Part shown: one piece after another, positions 12,301 through 24,350 of the stretch
Numbering within the stretch: the stretch's first letter is position 1
Layout: the number at the start of each line of letters is the position of its first letter
Assembly (NCBI GenBank): GCA_951394045.1
Contig: OX595986.1
Location: 1,674,001-1,738,000, forward strand
Direction of reading: 5' to 3'
DNA from: Nitzschia sp. DOCU1
Lineage: Eukaryota > Bacillariophyta > Bacillariophyceae > Bacillariales > Bacillariaceae
Length of the DNA: 64,000 bases
Made by a program: the position numbers and the translations under genes
Notes under the pieces: generated by a model
Databases searched by the model: none
Told to the model about the DNA's origin: nothing
What the model saw: only the letters and a program-made list of their open reading frames with translations

Positions 12301-15300
12301 TGTACTTCATTTGACGGAGTTCACTCTCAAACCTTTTGCTGAGGACTCTCTCTTCCTTCCTCAGGTTGTCCAAGAGCATATGGTTGTCCACCATTAAGAG
12401 AAAAGAAATGAATTTCTCGCAGTTCCTGTGTTTAAGCATATTTGCTTGAAGTAGCACCTCCCCGCCTTCTCCCACGGCATCTTGCTTGGACAGAATTTCG
12501 GCGTCTGTAAGGACAACGGCATGCTGGGTACCATTGGACAGAACTCCAAAGCCCTTCGGCGTCATAATATTTGGAAGATCGAAGTTATTGTGCTCAGCAA
12601 ATTCCAAGGACTCGGCCAGAGGCAGCCAGAATTGTGCTATTTCCATCGGCATTGGCTTTAAATATGCGCCGAGAGCTCGTTGGGCAATGATGTCATTAAG
12701 TGGACGATATTCATAGCCTGCCTCAAGAGTGGGATAAATATACCCGACAATCCTCTTCTTCTTTGAATTTGTCGAATCTTCTTTCATAACATTGCCCCAT
12801 AATGGCAAAAGTCCTTCAAGAGTGATATTTTGTTGGAATGCAGAGATAAAAAGGAATGTCGATACCGTTGAGCCGAGGTCAGCCGAAATAGTGGAACCTT
12901 CGTCGAGGCAATCGACGTCGGCCACGTTTACATCATGGCAAAAGTCGACGCTGATAAGGGCTTTACAAGACGTTTCAGGAGATAATTTGATGGTTGCGAC
13001 TCTCGATGATCCTCGACCTTGGTACTGAAGAGACGACCTCTCGGAATGCTCAAGTATGGCATTAGCAGGCACCTCCAAGATGAGCCTTTGGTTTATGTCC
13101 TCCTCTCCCGAACAGCCAAAACTACCGAACGCAGGTAAGAGCATATCGAATGAGCATGTGGAGGCTGTCCCCTCTTGATTCTCATCACCGAACACACCTA
13201 TGTCTGTTTTTTTCGATGCCGAGTCCGGTACTTCTAGGTAGCGAGCTACGCGATTCCATGTGAAATTCGACGACAGTTTCCGAAAAACACTTTCCATAGC
13301 CGCTCGCTGATGGTCCAAGTAGTAATGGCTGTAGGTCTTGCCCGCCTTGAAAACAGCGGCCTTGCCACCTGGCATTTCGACGGATTGTTCCATGAAATCC
13401 ACGAGGCGCGTGACGGTTCTGTTCCAATCACTGGCGTAGTCTTCGTAGTGGATTACCAACACGGGTACATCAAGCTCAATCGCCACTTCATGTGCATGGT
13501 TGTGCCATTGAATATAGCGCAAAAAGTCTGTGTGGCATGGCACTGTCTTCAAGATATCCCAAAGATCTTCTTCGATAGGAGGAACAAAGCCGTCCACTTT
13601 TGTCCAGCTATCAACATGATCGCGGCAAAAAGCAACGAAACCTTCAGGGTCGTCTTGATAGCCAACGAGCTCGGGGTTCTCTTCCTTGTTTCTCCGGCCG
13701 AGATGGAATCTAGCAACGACATTGTCGAATGGATCTCGGAAGACGTGCACGATTTTTCGGACAGAAGTAGCGTCGTAGAAAAATTCCTTTTTTCCGTTGT
13801 CGACGGCCTTGGTGTATCGCCCACATTCATCAAAGAACTCTTGTTGGGTAACCACGGACTTGTCGTAAGGACAACGAAAACAACGGCCGCCACAGTGTGT
13901 CTTTGTCAATATGAGGCCTCGGTCAGGACGCGACGATTGACCTGGTACCCAATATGGACCACCATCAGCTCCGATTTGCACTGAAGCGAGCTCTCCCTTT
14001 GTTTCGGTTCCGTAGTTTGTTGCGGTTGCGATGCCGGACAAGGAAGCCACAAGCTCTAATGTGTAGGAGGTCCCGGAGTTTGGGAAGGTCATCAGCCACA
14101 CAAGCTGACGGCCATGAGACGGCTGATGGATTCCGAAATCAACAACTGAATGTTGTTGACCTGTATTTTTCTGTTCTATTCCGCCAATAAAGTATTGTGA
14201 GGTCTGGTCCCATGTAAAGTCCGAAGACAATTTCCGAAAAACACTTTCCACAGCCGCTCGCTGATGGTCCAAGTAGTAATGGCTGTAGGTCTTGCCCGCC
14301 TTGAAAACAGCGGCCTTGCCACCTGGCATTTCGACGGATTGTTCCATGAAATCCACAAGGCGCGTGACAGTCCTGTTCCAGTCGCTGGCATAGTCTTTGT
14401 AGTGGATCACCAACACGGGTACATCAAGCTCAATCGCCACTTCATGTGCATGGTTGTGCCATTGAATATAGCGCAAAAAGTCTGTGTGGCATGGCACTGT
14501 CTTCAAGATATCCCAAAGATCTTCTTCGATAGGAGGAACAAAGCCGTCCACGTCTGTCCAGATATCAACATGATCGCGGCAAAAAGCAACGAAACCTTCA
14601 GGGTCGTCTTGATAGTCAGCTAGCTCAAACTTGTGATAGCTGATCTTTCGTGCGAGATGGAATCTAGCAACGACATTATCGAATGGATCTCGGAAGACGT
14701 GCACGATTTTTCGGACAGAAGTGGCTTCGTAGTAAAATTCCTTTTCTCCGTTGTCGACTGCCTTGGTGTATCGCCGACATTCATCAAAGGACTCTTGTTG
14801 GGTAACCAAGAACTCGTAGTGAGAACAAGGGAAAAAACAACGGCCGCCACAGTGTGTCTTTGTCAAGATGAGGCCTCGGTCAGGGCGTGAGGCCGGACTA
14901 CGGATCCAGTAGGGACCAACATCAGTTCCATTGTAAATCGAATCCATTTCCCCCTCTGTTTCGACTCCATAGTTTGTTGCTGCTGCGATACCGGAAAGGG
15001 AAGCCGCAAGCTGTAATGTGTAGGAAGTCCCGGAGTTTGGGAAGGTCATGAGCCACACGAGACCCAACGCTTGCTTGCTGGCTGGTTCGTGCTGTGAAAC
15101 ATGGATCCGTTCCCTCTGCCTAAATGTATCCTTCGTCGATAGGGTTTCCCAGACACGATCCAAGCATTCATGGCCACAGCCTTCATCTCGACCATAGCAA
15201 TTGTGATCATTGTTGGGTGGGCCATCCGCGGTACACGGGAAAATGGCCTCGTCTTCGCATCGCAGTTTTGCCAAAGCAAGTGCACGCCGAAAGGAACGAA

Positions 15301-18300
15301 GATGTTTCGAGAATCCATCTTTCTCGAGCGCTTCAATGGTAAGGTCTAGACTCTCGCTCGCTGCGCGATGTAAGAGCAAGTCTTGATAATTGTTGATCTC
15401 CCATTCATCGGAAGCCAAGAATGAGTGCATAACAGGTGTAGTTCGCTTTGGCACCATCTTGACACACTTCAGGTTGCCTTGTGAATCACTTGTAAAAGCG
15501 TACGCTTGGCGTTTGGAACTGATGTGCAAGATATCGGCAATTTCAAGGTCTAAGAGCATCATCAGCACGACGAGAGACTCTTCCATCCTCTCCGTGACTC
15601 CAATGAAGTCATATGCTTCTACAATATGGGGGACAATTTCTTCATCGTCTTGAGTTGTGTTGAGGTCCTCCCTCAATCTAAGAAATTCCACCTGGTAGTT
15701 CGCTAGCGGAACTCCGCCGACAGTAGTATTTTTCGCCCACTGCGAGTATAGTACGAGTGGGGAAGGAGTAGTGAGAATTTGTTGGAACCGAGCATACGAA
15801 TGATTCCTTCCAAACACCACTTACCTCGAGAAACTTCTCATCCACGTCGACACCTTCGGCCAAACCAGTTTTGGAGACAGCATGGTAAAAGAACGACGAC
15901 AAGACTCTATCCCCAGGATTTCTCACGAACGTCCAGAGAAATGACCTCTTTCGATCCCGACTTCCATAGTCGAACTTTTTCCTGGGAGAACCATGCCCGA
16001 CTTTGAAGTTACAAGTCCAGTTGCGACGACTGCTGCTGGTGCTTTCGTTGATTGCTTCGGCGTTCGTAGTGTTGCTACCCGGGTTAGTGGCTTGGCGGAA
16101 CGGATACCGCTTCGCGATTCTTCGTGCCACCCCTGCAATCGTAGTCGAAGCAGTCCTTGGGATCTATGGGCGCACATTGCGTTCATGTGTCAAAAGGGGA
16201 AGCAGTGCGGCCATGTCAGTGAGATTCTTCCTGAATGTGCTGTGCATATCGCATCGAACCACTTTGTCATCGTCGGGGCCACCATTATTGGAGTCATCGA
16301 CATGGTCAATTTCTTCCAAGCTCTCAAAAAACGGATTTTCTTGTTACTTACCTTGACATAGAAAAACCCGCGCTTGGCCGACTGTCCGTCTGGCGGGTAG
16401 CACGGGAAGCCCGATGGAATTTTGCTGAAAACCCGAGAAAAATTGAGAAGGTTGTCTTTTTCATTGGCACCTTCATAATTGAGTGCTGCAGCAAGACTTT
16501 TGGTGTTATCAATACTTCGAGCACGGATACTCGTACCAATGCTCCAGTCGTCAGCGGCACCAAGGTTTCGATTGTTGGAACTCGTCCAGTTCTCAAGAGC
16601 AGAAGAGTCAACGATGGGCAACACGCCATCGATCACGTTATCGACCACAGTCGCTCCATAGAGGGTTCTTGGTTGAGACCTCACCGAGGAGCCGATGTGC
16701 ACACTCTCCCAATCTCGCGATCCCATTGCGATCCCAAGCGCGATCGAGAAGTTAGGCGACAATTCCAAGATGACATTTTCCCGGACGACAGTATTGCTGA
16801 AATTTCCCTCGAAGGGCTCATAATCCACCAGACTTATTCCGACACGCAGCGATCTTGTTTCGCAAAGAACCAGGTTTTTTTCCACAAGCGAGCCAGGAGC
16901 GCCAAAGAGCGACAGCCCCACATCGGTAGCGTCCATGATGACATTCCTTCGCACCTGACTGCCTCTGCACGCCAAGGCGATCCCAACTGCCAACCGATCC
17001 AACGAGGCTGGATCGCCGGATGGGCCGAAGACGCTGTCCTCCACCAGCGCACCATCGCACCTAGCTGCAGGATCGCCTTCTGCGAGATGGAGAGTTGCCC
17101 AACTTCTGGTATTCAAAGCGTGGATACCCTGAATAATCTGACCACTTCCCCCGTTCCCAGCTTGAATCAACGCGTTCTTGGTGTATTGGGACCGTTCTAC
17201 CGATCCAAGCAAGGGCCGATTTCCATCGATAATCACATTTGTGAGGGAGGCAAAGCTTTCTTCCATTCTCACAGCCACTGCAAGCGAAGGATCGACGATG
17301 GACAGAATCGCACGGCTGTCATCGCTCGGCTTTCCCTGAGTGAATACGGTTTGGTGTTTGTAAGTGTACTCTACGGGTCCGGTAAGATTGAATACCGCTC
17401 CTTGGCAGAGAACGGCCTTTGAAAAGGGACCAGATAGCTTGGAGTTGATCGAGTGCTGATCGCCGGAGGGAATGCAATCTTCTACCGTGTCATGTAGCTG
17501 GATAATGGACCCAATGATGAATTCAAGATTGGCGTTTTGGAATTGTTCTTGGAATGTTCCCTGGGATGTTTCCAGATTGATGAGAAAATCGGCGAAATCC
17601 GGTAAGGGGGGCCGGCAGTTGCTGGAGACACTGTACGGCGCCCCAACAGTGCTTCGATCAGCTTCGTCAACGTTTCCATCCGCAGTCCAGTTCTCGACTC
17701 CATCGATGACAAATCCGTATTGCAGTCCTTTCCCTCTAACAATATTATTGATCACTGTGCCATTGAAGAGTCTTCTCCGAGCTTTTCCGTTCTCTTCCGT
17801 CGCCCCGCACTGCCAAGTTCGGTGACCCATGGCAATACCAACTCCAATCGTGCCATTGTGTAGGGCTTCGATAATATTATTTCGGACGACGCTGCCGGAG
17901 AAGTTTCCCTCGTAGGGATCAAAATCAACAAGAGTGATACCGGCACTGGCAGTTCTCTCCATTGCAAGGATGTAGTTATCTTCAATGACCGTGCCCATCG
18001 CCCCAAACAGGACAAGGGCAACGTCGGTTGCATCAACGATGGTGTTTTGCCTCACGATACTCTGTTGGCATGCAAACGATACCCCGTCCGCCCACAAGCC
18101 TCCCTGGTGATGACCAGCGGGTCCAAACGTGTTCCCTTCGACCAAGGCGCCTCTGCAGCTTTTCGTCTCGTCTCCCTCGATGAAATGAAGAAGTGTCCAG
18201 CTCCGTGTGTTCATGGCGTGGGTATCGGAAAACACTTGTCCCACACTCCTCCCCCCTGCTTGAATCAAGGGCTTGAGATAGTCGTCGCCCTCGGCATGGG

Positions 18301-20689
18301 AGAGGGTTGGACGATTCCCATCAATCACGACACTTTTTACTTGAGCATGGTCCGAATCTAGCATGCTGATCGCAACAACCACAGATGGATCTGCCAGCCG
18401 CAAAACGGCCCTTTGGTCCCCGAGGGGGAAACCTTCCGTGTATACGGCTTGGTGTGGGGATGTCATTCTAATAGAATCTTTGAGTAAGAAGACTGATCCA
18501 GGGCAAAGCATGGCCCGACTAAAAGGTCCAGAAAGCGCGTCATTGATTTCTTTCTCTGTCCCTGATGGGATACAAGATATGTCCACTTCGTTTTTGATCT
18601 CATTTTTGATGATGTCTTCAACGTTGACCGGGGTGTCCTTGGTTTGCCAGACAACACGCTCCTGCAAGACATCAATGACTCTTAGCACTCCATCCTTGCC
18701 GAGATGCAACACTGGCCAACTGGCGCGGCCGTCATTTTCACCGATAGTTTCAATTTGCCACCGTGATCTTGTTGATCTCCAAACTACCAGGCGGCAAGCT
18801 CCAGCAGTAGTTACCAGTGTGGGGAGAGGACAGTCTTCATCTGGGCCCTTCCGGAATTGGTGAGTCAAGACAATCGAGCCGGAATCTTCTAATGTCAGAA
18901 AGGCATATTCAACCTCCTTTATTTTTGGAGATTTTTGAAGTGCATGCGGAGGTAGTCTCCAAATAATGATTGGAGTCTTGTTGTTCGGGGAAAGATCCTC
19001 AATCACGAGAGAACCTTCATCATCGATTTGAAAACGGAAATGCTCATTTCGCAAGGAAAGTGTCTGGTCCGGGCGATTGGCATAACGGACCAATCCATCG
19101 TGACGGACGAGCCCTTCAGAAATTTTACCGCCTGGGATTAAGAAGCTTCCCATACAAAAGGGTTGATCCCACCAAGTCTTGAGATTTGACTGTATCGCGA
19201 TGTTCGCTGGTGGTTGCAACTCCCGTAGGCAATCATGAAATATGACATGCTCGCAGGGGCGGCGATCATCAATGTTTGCAAAGGATTGATATTTCTCATC
19301 AACGGTCGCTGTGTAGCTGCAGGATTCTTCAAGAAATGTCGACATGCGATAGATTGCCAGTCCGCCAAAGCACGATCGAACTGGCACGATGCCGTCCCTG
19401 TTGTGGTCACCCGTCCTCTCCAGAAACTCAAAGATATGTGCTTGGGTGAAGTTACCGAACAACGGATCCGAACGGATGAACGAGAGAGTCTCGTCTTCCC
19501 TCGGAAAGGGGTGCAATCTACCACTGAGGGGGTACAAAAAGGTGCTGTCCTCGAGTACCGTGGCATAGATATCGTAGTATCCAAATGGGCGATGCATCAA
19601 ACCTGCTGCACATATAACGTCATAGTCCTTGCCATGAATGATTCGATGGGCTTCTAAGAGAATCTCTGCATTGCTCGGCATACTGTAAAGATCAAGATCA
19701 GCCATGACTACTGCCTCAGTGACTTTTTCTTTGTGGAAACCCGTTTGGTCTTCGAAGGAAGATTGGCGGAAACCTTTGAGTTTCGCTCGAAGGTGGTCAC
19801 GTAAGAAGGCAATCCGCTCGACGCGGTTTGTGATGGTTCTGGCAGAAGGAGGATCTTGGCCGAAGTCCGCAGTGCCACATTGGGATTTCGCCACTTGTTT
19901 TCCGTAGCACTGCTCTTGAGCGCTTGCGAATCTCTCGGCAAGCTCATGACCACCGTGGCGTGTAGAGACGTGGATATTTGCTTGGTACTCACAGTTTAGT
20001 TGCAGGAGTTGAGACAGGACCTCATTTTTGAACAGCGTGGCGTCTAAGCCAAGCCCCAAGAGATGAACCCTCCCTTTGGTGCCGCGAGCGAAATCAGATC
20101 TGTATGAAGATCTCGGCTCAGAGCACGGGATCCTCGATGAAAATGGAGAGAATTTCATAGATTTGAGGTCTTCGTCCGTTCGTTTAGTATCATCATCCTC
20201 AATCTCCTCAACGAGACCGCACATTTCTGATTCGTTGGCTTCCGTTTCCTTTCGTGTGCTCGTAGTACCGGCTGCAAAATAACTTACGATGTGATGGGTA
20301 ACATCAACATAATGATGATGTTCTTCGGTCTTTTCCTTGAACACGGACGCTGTCTGGATCGCGGTGGATGATGCGCTGGATAGCTTTTGAACGTCCCTAT
20401 CGTCTCCGGCACTAGTAGAGGAGACCCCTGTTGTGGTCGTCATGGAGCCGGCAGGATTTGGTCGCCCTGATGGTATGTTTGCCGATGTGAACATCATGCA
20501 AACATGGTACAACATTGTCGTAGGGACAGCAAAGAAGACAAAAAGGCGAAGGTACATGATCATTTTTGTTCTTGGCTTCAATCGAATGCCCTGATGGCCA
20601 CGCTCGTCTTGTGTTGTCTGTTGGTTGTTCTCCTTCGTTTTGCTACTGCTGGCTTTTACTGTTGCTGCTGCTGCTGCTGCGACCTTCAT
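9368..20689 (-). CDS. Giant multidomain sulfotransferase/glycosyltransferase-like membrane protein
   Basis: Three exons, 16352-20689, 15825-16163 and 9368-15739, join in phase 0 at both introns (188 and 85 bp, GTAAGT donors) to give about 3,682 aa. The exon 1/2 junction falls inside the first sulfotransferase motif, GFFYVK+IPRTASTTIAG, which is the main reason for treating this as one gene. Order of modules: signal anchor about residues 43-65; CAP59/GT69-like glycosyltransferase about 160-540 (ADLDLY, SCFGGLAIY, CEHVIFH); lectin-like 570-710; two right-handed beta-helix domains 720-1080 and 1110-1430; sulfotransferase 1 about 1439-1650 (FVRNPGDRVLSSFF); sulfotransferases 2 and 3 with P-loops FPNSGTSYTL near 1790 and 2108; two kinase-like modules about 2440-2720 and 2785-3100; GH43-like propeller about 3150-3390; degenerate histidine-phosphatase-like domain from about 3400 (LVYHAET); C-terminal hydrophobic helix about 3659-3680. 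A role in making sulfated polysaccharide in the Golgi is inferred. Confidence 0.7.
13262..14615 (-). repeat. Recent in-frame internal duplication of the sulfotransferase module
   Basis: About 13262-13660 and 14217-14615 are nearly identical DNA, offset by 954 bp, which is exactly 318 codons. They encode the C-terminal halves of sulfotransferase modules 3 and 2. The upstream halves of each module are still alignable but more diverged, so either the duplication is recent or gene conversion has homogenised the 3' halves. The frame is intact in both copies. Confidence 0.8.
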
Positions 20690-20948
20690 CCACCAGGCAA
20701 GTGCTGTTTGTTGTTGTTCTTTCCCGTGGCGGCGGAGGCGATGTTAAAAAAATCCTGGAAGGCTATGATAGGACTTCAAGGATGAAGCTGAGAGCCACCG
20801 AGCGGACCTTCGAGCACTACCGGTAGTAGGATCGGTATCGTACGTGGCTGAATCCATTTACCAGAGAGGAAGTTATAATTATTGCTATTAAATCATGTAT
20901 TGATACAGTTCCACTTATTGCTGTTAAATCGATTAAAGGCTCTTACGA

Positions 20949-21290
20949 ATTACCATCTAGATAATGATTCGTCTCGTACCTGGTACGCTGGTGCTGGTGG
21001 TGTCGTCCCGGGCTTCACTTACTTTCAAATCATCAATTAGAGGCTCTTCAGAAGAATTACCATCTAGATAATGACTCGCCTTGCACATGGTACAGGGCAT
21101 TTGGTTCTTCATTCCTGGCGCTGGTGGTTCCCCCGGGCTTCACTTGGTTAAATCATTCAGTGGCTCTTCTGACAAATTACCATCTAGATATAATGATTCG
21201 TCTTGTACTATATGGTACTGGGTTTCTTCATTGCTGGTGCTGGTGGGGCCCCGGGCCTCGCACAGTCGGAAGTTTATCTCTCTCTAAATT
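20949..21290. repeat. Three imperfect tandem repeats in the shared promoter region
   Basis: Units beginning at the word TACCATCTAG (20951, 21058, 21178) are spaced 107 and 120 bp. Each continues with AATGATTCGTC-like sequence, a GGTAC word, a GCTGGTGCTGGTG-like stretch and a CCCGGGC-like stretch. They lie between the divergent giant sulfotransferase gene (ATG at 20689) and the sulfatase (ATG at 21541), so they may carry regulatory sites for either gene. Confidence 0.7.
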
Positions 21291-21540
21291 ACAACATATA
21301 ATGATCCTTGTCTCAGGGCACTTTGTTGCGCTGGTGCGTTAAAATGGAATCCGTTACATCGCGACCTTTTCGATTATCTTTGGCATGGCACGCTCACCCC
21401 TCTACCGGTAGCTACTGTCTGTACCCATATCAAACAATTCGCGGGGGAGTTCTCCTCACTGCTGCTGCCTGGTGGATCATTCCATTCGGATCAGCAAACC
21501 TGCGGAAATTTAACACTGATCAAGAACAGCAACCACGAGA

Positions 21541-23985
21541 ATGGTGCGGGTACATCGATCGGGGCGAAGTCGGTCCAGACCATGGCTCCCCGCAAACGGA
21601 TCGTTGCTACTACGGGTGGTTGGAGTCGCGGTGCTGTCCATTTGGTTCATGGAATCCCCGCCACCGGTTGGTCTGGAGGACGACAAAACATTGATCTACT
21701 ATCATCATCTGGAACACAGCAGTGGCAGGAGGAAACCCGCCCAGCCTCATCCTGCAGGGGCGGCTATCAGTGCTAGTACTACAACACGAATAGATGGCGA
21801 CCGACCCAATATTCTATTCCTCATCACGGACCAGCAACGATTCGATACTATTCGTCGAGTCCAGGATGAACTTTGGTACTACGAGAATGCCACCAAGATT
21901 CAAACTCCCAACCTCGATCGATTGTCCAGAATAGGCGCTTACTTTGAGACTGCTTACACGCAGTGTGCGGTGTGTGCTCCCGCTCGAACGACTCTTCGCA
22001 CTGGCTGCACCGTGGAACGAACAGGTGTGCAGCGAAACACGCTCACTGAAGAGCCCGTTTACGGAGAATCGAGTTTATTTACTCAGCGTGTCGAAGCTCT
22101 CGAGGGGCTTGATAAGATCCTGAAAAGGTATGGAGGATACATCAACGAATACTACGGGAAATGGCATATGCCACAGCGACTCTGGAACTCCATCGAAAGC
22201 AATGATTATGACTACCACAGGGGGACATTCGAATTTGACGGCACAGAAAAATTTACGCCCAAATATCGACGATTTCTGAATCATTTCGAAAAACAAGGAA
22301 ATATTTCGAATGTTTTGGATCCGGGGATGCAGCGGGACACGCTCTCTACATGGCCTTATTCTCCAGTTGAGATCGACTCGCGCTACAACCGGTCTACCGG
22401 CTTGGATCTTCACACAGCAGATGAGTTGAAATGGTGGCAGAAAGTTGAGTCTTCTCAAGCTGGTGTTAGCAAATTCGGCCATGAGTATTCCAGTTCCTCT
22501 TTTTTCACCAATATGGCAACGAAAGCTCTAGATCGATTGGTGGCTCAACGCGAGCAAGACGGAATCAACCATGGGCGCCCGTTTGCATTGACAGTGTCTT
22601 TTCACAGTCCGCATCCACCCATGATTGCTTCTCCTGAACACTTCCAGAAGTACGCTGGTATTCGGTCTAAAAATCGAAATCTCCTAGTCCCCCCAAGCCT
22701 ACATGACGATTTGCAAAACTCTGCCTACAGCTACTACGATAATATTGCATCTCAAGATCCCAACTACCACAACGAAGAGATGGTCCAAAAATGGACCGCG
22801 GTTTACTACGCTCTGATTGAAGAAATCGATGAACGAATCGGGGTGTTATTAGAGCATCTTGGAAACCAGGCAAGCAATACCTTGATCATATTTACTTCAG
22901 ATCATGGAGAAATGCTCGGTGCCCATGGGATGCGCGGCAAGTCAAATTTCTACGAGGAGTCCTCGCGCGTCCCGCTTTTGATCTCGTGGCCTGGGGTCAT
23001 TCCAGAAAGAACTGTGGTGAAGGAGGCGGTGAGTCACTTGGATATCTTTGCCACGATTCTAGACTATGTGGGTCTGTCACGATACGATGGGAGCGACGGG
23101 AGCAGTCTACGACCTCTGGTAGAAGGACGTTCTTACAACGCTGACTACGACGAAGATGTAGTGGTGTCGGAATGGGATGGAAGGATGCCCGATGAAGATG
23201 ATCCTTCCAAACTGTCGCCACGGATTGATAAGAAGCCAGCCTTGATGATTCGGAAGGGCAGCTACAAACTAATGACGCAGAAACTCGCCAAATCCGACAG
23301 GATGGATATGATGTTCAATCTCAAGGTAGATCCATTTGAGCTGAACAATCTACTGGGCCACAATGCCGTGGTTTCCTCAGTCTCAACGCGAGAAAAGGCA
23401 GAACATTTGCGTTGTCTTCTCTTGGATTGGATGCAGCGTATGGATGGGGCAGACCCCTATGTCCGATACTATAGCGATCCAGGGGCTAACTACTGGGAAG
23501 GACGAGGGGACATCGAGGAGGTTCGGCGTCGACAATCCTGGCCAGCCTTGGATTTTTGGGTGAGCGATTCGAAACTTAAATTTGGTCGTCTTGTCTGGGA
23601 CGGGCTTGAATTCGTTCGGAACGAGTACTTGTATCTTGGGACGAGGGCAGCCGATGAAACTAAGAGTGGGTCGGCTGAGATTGCCAAGATCTCCATCGTG
23701 GGACGCGATTCGGCGTTCTTCCGCATCCAGACAGACGACGCGAGGGGCGCCGACGACTTGTTGCCCCCTTCCGTCAACAAGAGCAAGAAGGGCAGTCCCG
23801 TGGATATGGTTCTTTACAAGAATCAATGCGGTCGGATCAAGGTCTCTCTGTCCACGAAGTCATCCTCACTCTTGCCCTCAACCCTAGATGCGTCACTTCG
23901 TATCGAACGCCGTGGGGCGGCTGTCCGAGAAGTCATGCTGTGGGTTTCGGGTTTCGGCGCTGGGACCCACTTGTCCTACCAGTAA
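21541..23985 (+). CDS. Type I sulfatase (formylglycine-dependent)
   Basis: A single-exon 814-aa protein. An N-terminal hydrophobic segment at about residues 22-36 suggests a signal anchor and secretory location. The alkaline-phosphatase-fold sulfatase domain starts near residue 88 (ILFLITDQQRFD) and has TPNLDRL, then the CxPxR site as C145-A-P-A-R149, whose Cys is converted to formylglycine in this family, followed by TTLRTG. GKWH and SDHGEM(L) motifs follow, with a C-terminal domain of about 250 aa. The enzyme would remove sulfate from an ester or polysaccharide. It lies head-to-head, about 850 bp away, with a gene that appears to add sulfate, which points to joint control of sulfated glycan turnover. 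All key residues I can check are present. Confidence 0.9.
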   Translation: MVRVHRSGRSRSRPWLPANGSLLLRVVGVAVLSIWFMESPPPVGLEDDKTLIYYHHLEHSSGRRKPAQPHPAGAAISASTTTRIDGDRPNILFLITDQQRFDTIRRVQDELWYYENATKIQTPNLDRLSRIGAYFETAYTQCAVCAPARTTLRTGCTVERTGVQRNTLTEEPVYGESSLFTQRVEALEGLDKILKRYGGYINEYYGKWHMPQRLWNSIESNDYDYHRGTFEFDGTEKFTPKYRRFLNHFEKQGNISNVLDPGMQRDTLSTWPYSPVEIDSRYNRSTGLDLHTADELKWWQKVESSQAGVSKFGHEYSSSSFFTNMATKALDRLVAQREQDGINHGRPFALTVSFHSPHPPMIASPEHFQKYAGIRSKNRNLLVPPSLHDDLQNSAYSYYDNIASQDPNYHNEEMVQKWTAVYYALIEEIDERIGVLLEHLGNQASNTLIIFTSDHGEMLGAHGMRGKSNFYEESSRVPLLISWPGVIPERTVVKEAVSHLDIFATILDYVGLSRYDGSDGSSLRPLVEGRSYNADYDEDVVVSEWDGRMPDEDDPSKLSPRIDKKPALMIRKGSYKLMTQKLAKSDRMDMMFNLKVDPFELNNLLGHNAVVSSVSTREKAEHLRCLLLDWMQRMDGADPYVRYYSDPGANYWEGRGDIEEVRRRQSWPALDFWVSDSKLKFGRLVWDGLEFVRNEYLYLGTRAADETKSGSAEIAKISIVGRDSAFFRIQTDDARGADDLLPPSVNKSKKGSPVDMVLYKNQCGRIKVSLSTKSSSLLPSTLDASLRIERRGAAVREVMLWVSGFGAGTHLSYQ

Positions 23986-24350
23986 TGCTGGTGTTGGCCA
24001 GTACTGGTGGGCGGGAGGTTAATGCTCGTAGGATTGTGCACTCTTCTTTTAATATTAGCCGCTTTGTTCCATATTCAAAATGATGCCCACCAACATGAAA
24101 TTGCGCTCTTTTCCATGCCAACATTAACAGCTTAAAGCAGCCATTCTCGTCAGCATCCGACTCTTCGACGTCCACTTGCGTTGGTCATATGCCACTCGTT
24201 CTGCGGTATTTTGCACATTCTTCGGCATCTCAAACCCAATCATAGCCGTTATAAGTTTCAAAATCAACAACAATGTTGGGTTTTTACAGTAGGCGGTGGA
24301 CATGATACGTTACCTTCGTTTTGCAAGGAAAGGGACTCATGACCGGGACA

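Noticed and set aside
15825..16186. Treating the middle sulfotransferase exon as a separate small gene
   Set aside because: It has no ATG start, is bounded by a TAG acceptor and a GTAAGT donor, and completes motifs of the exons on both sides.
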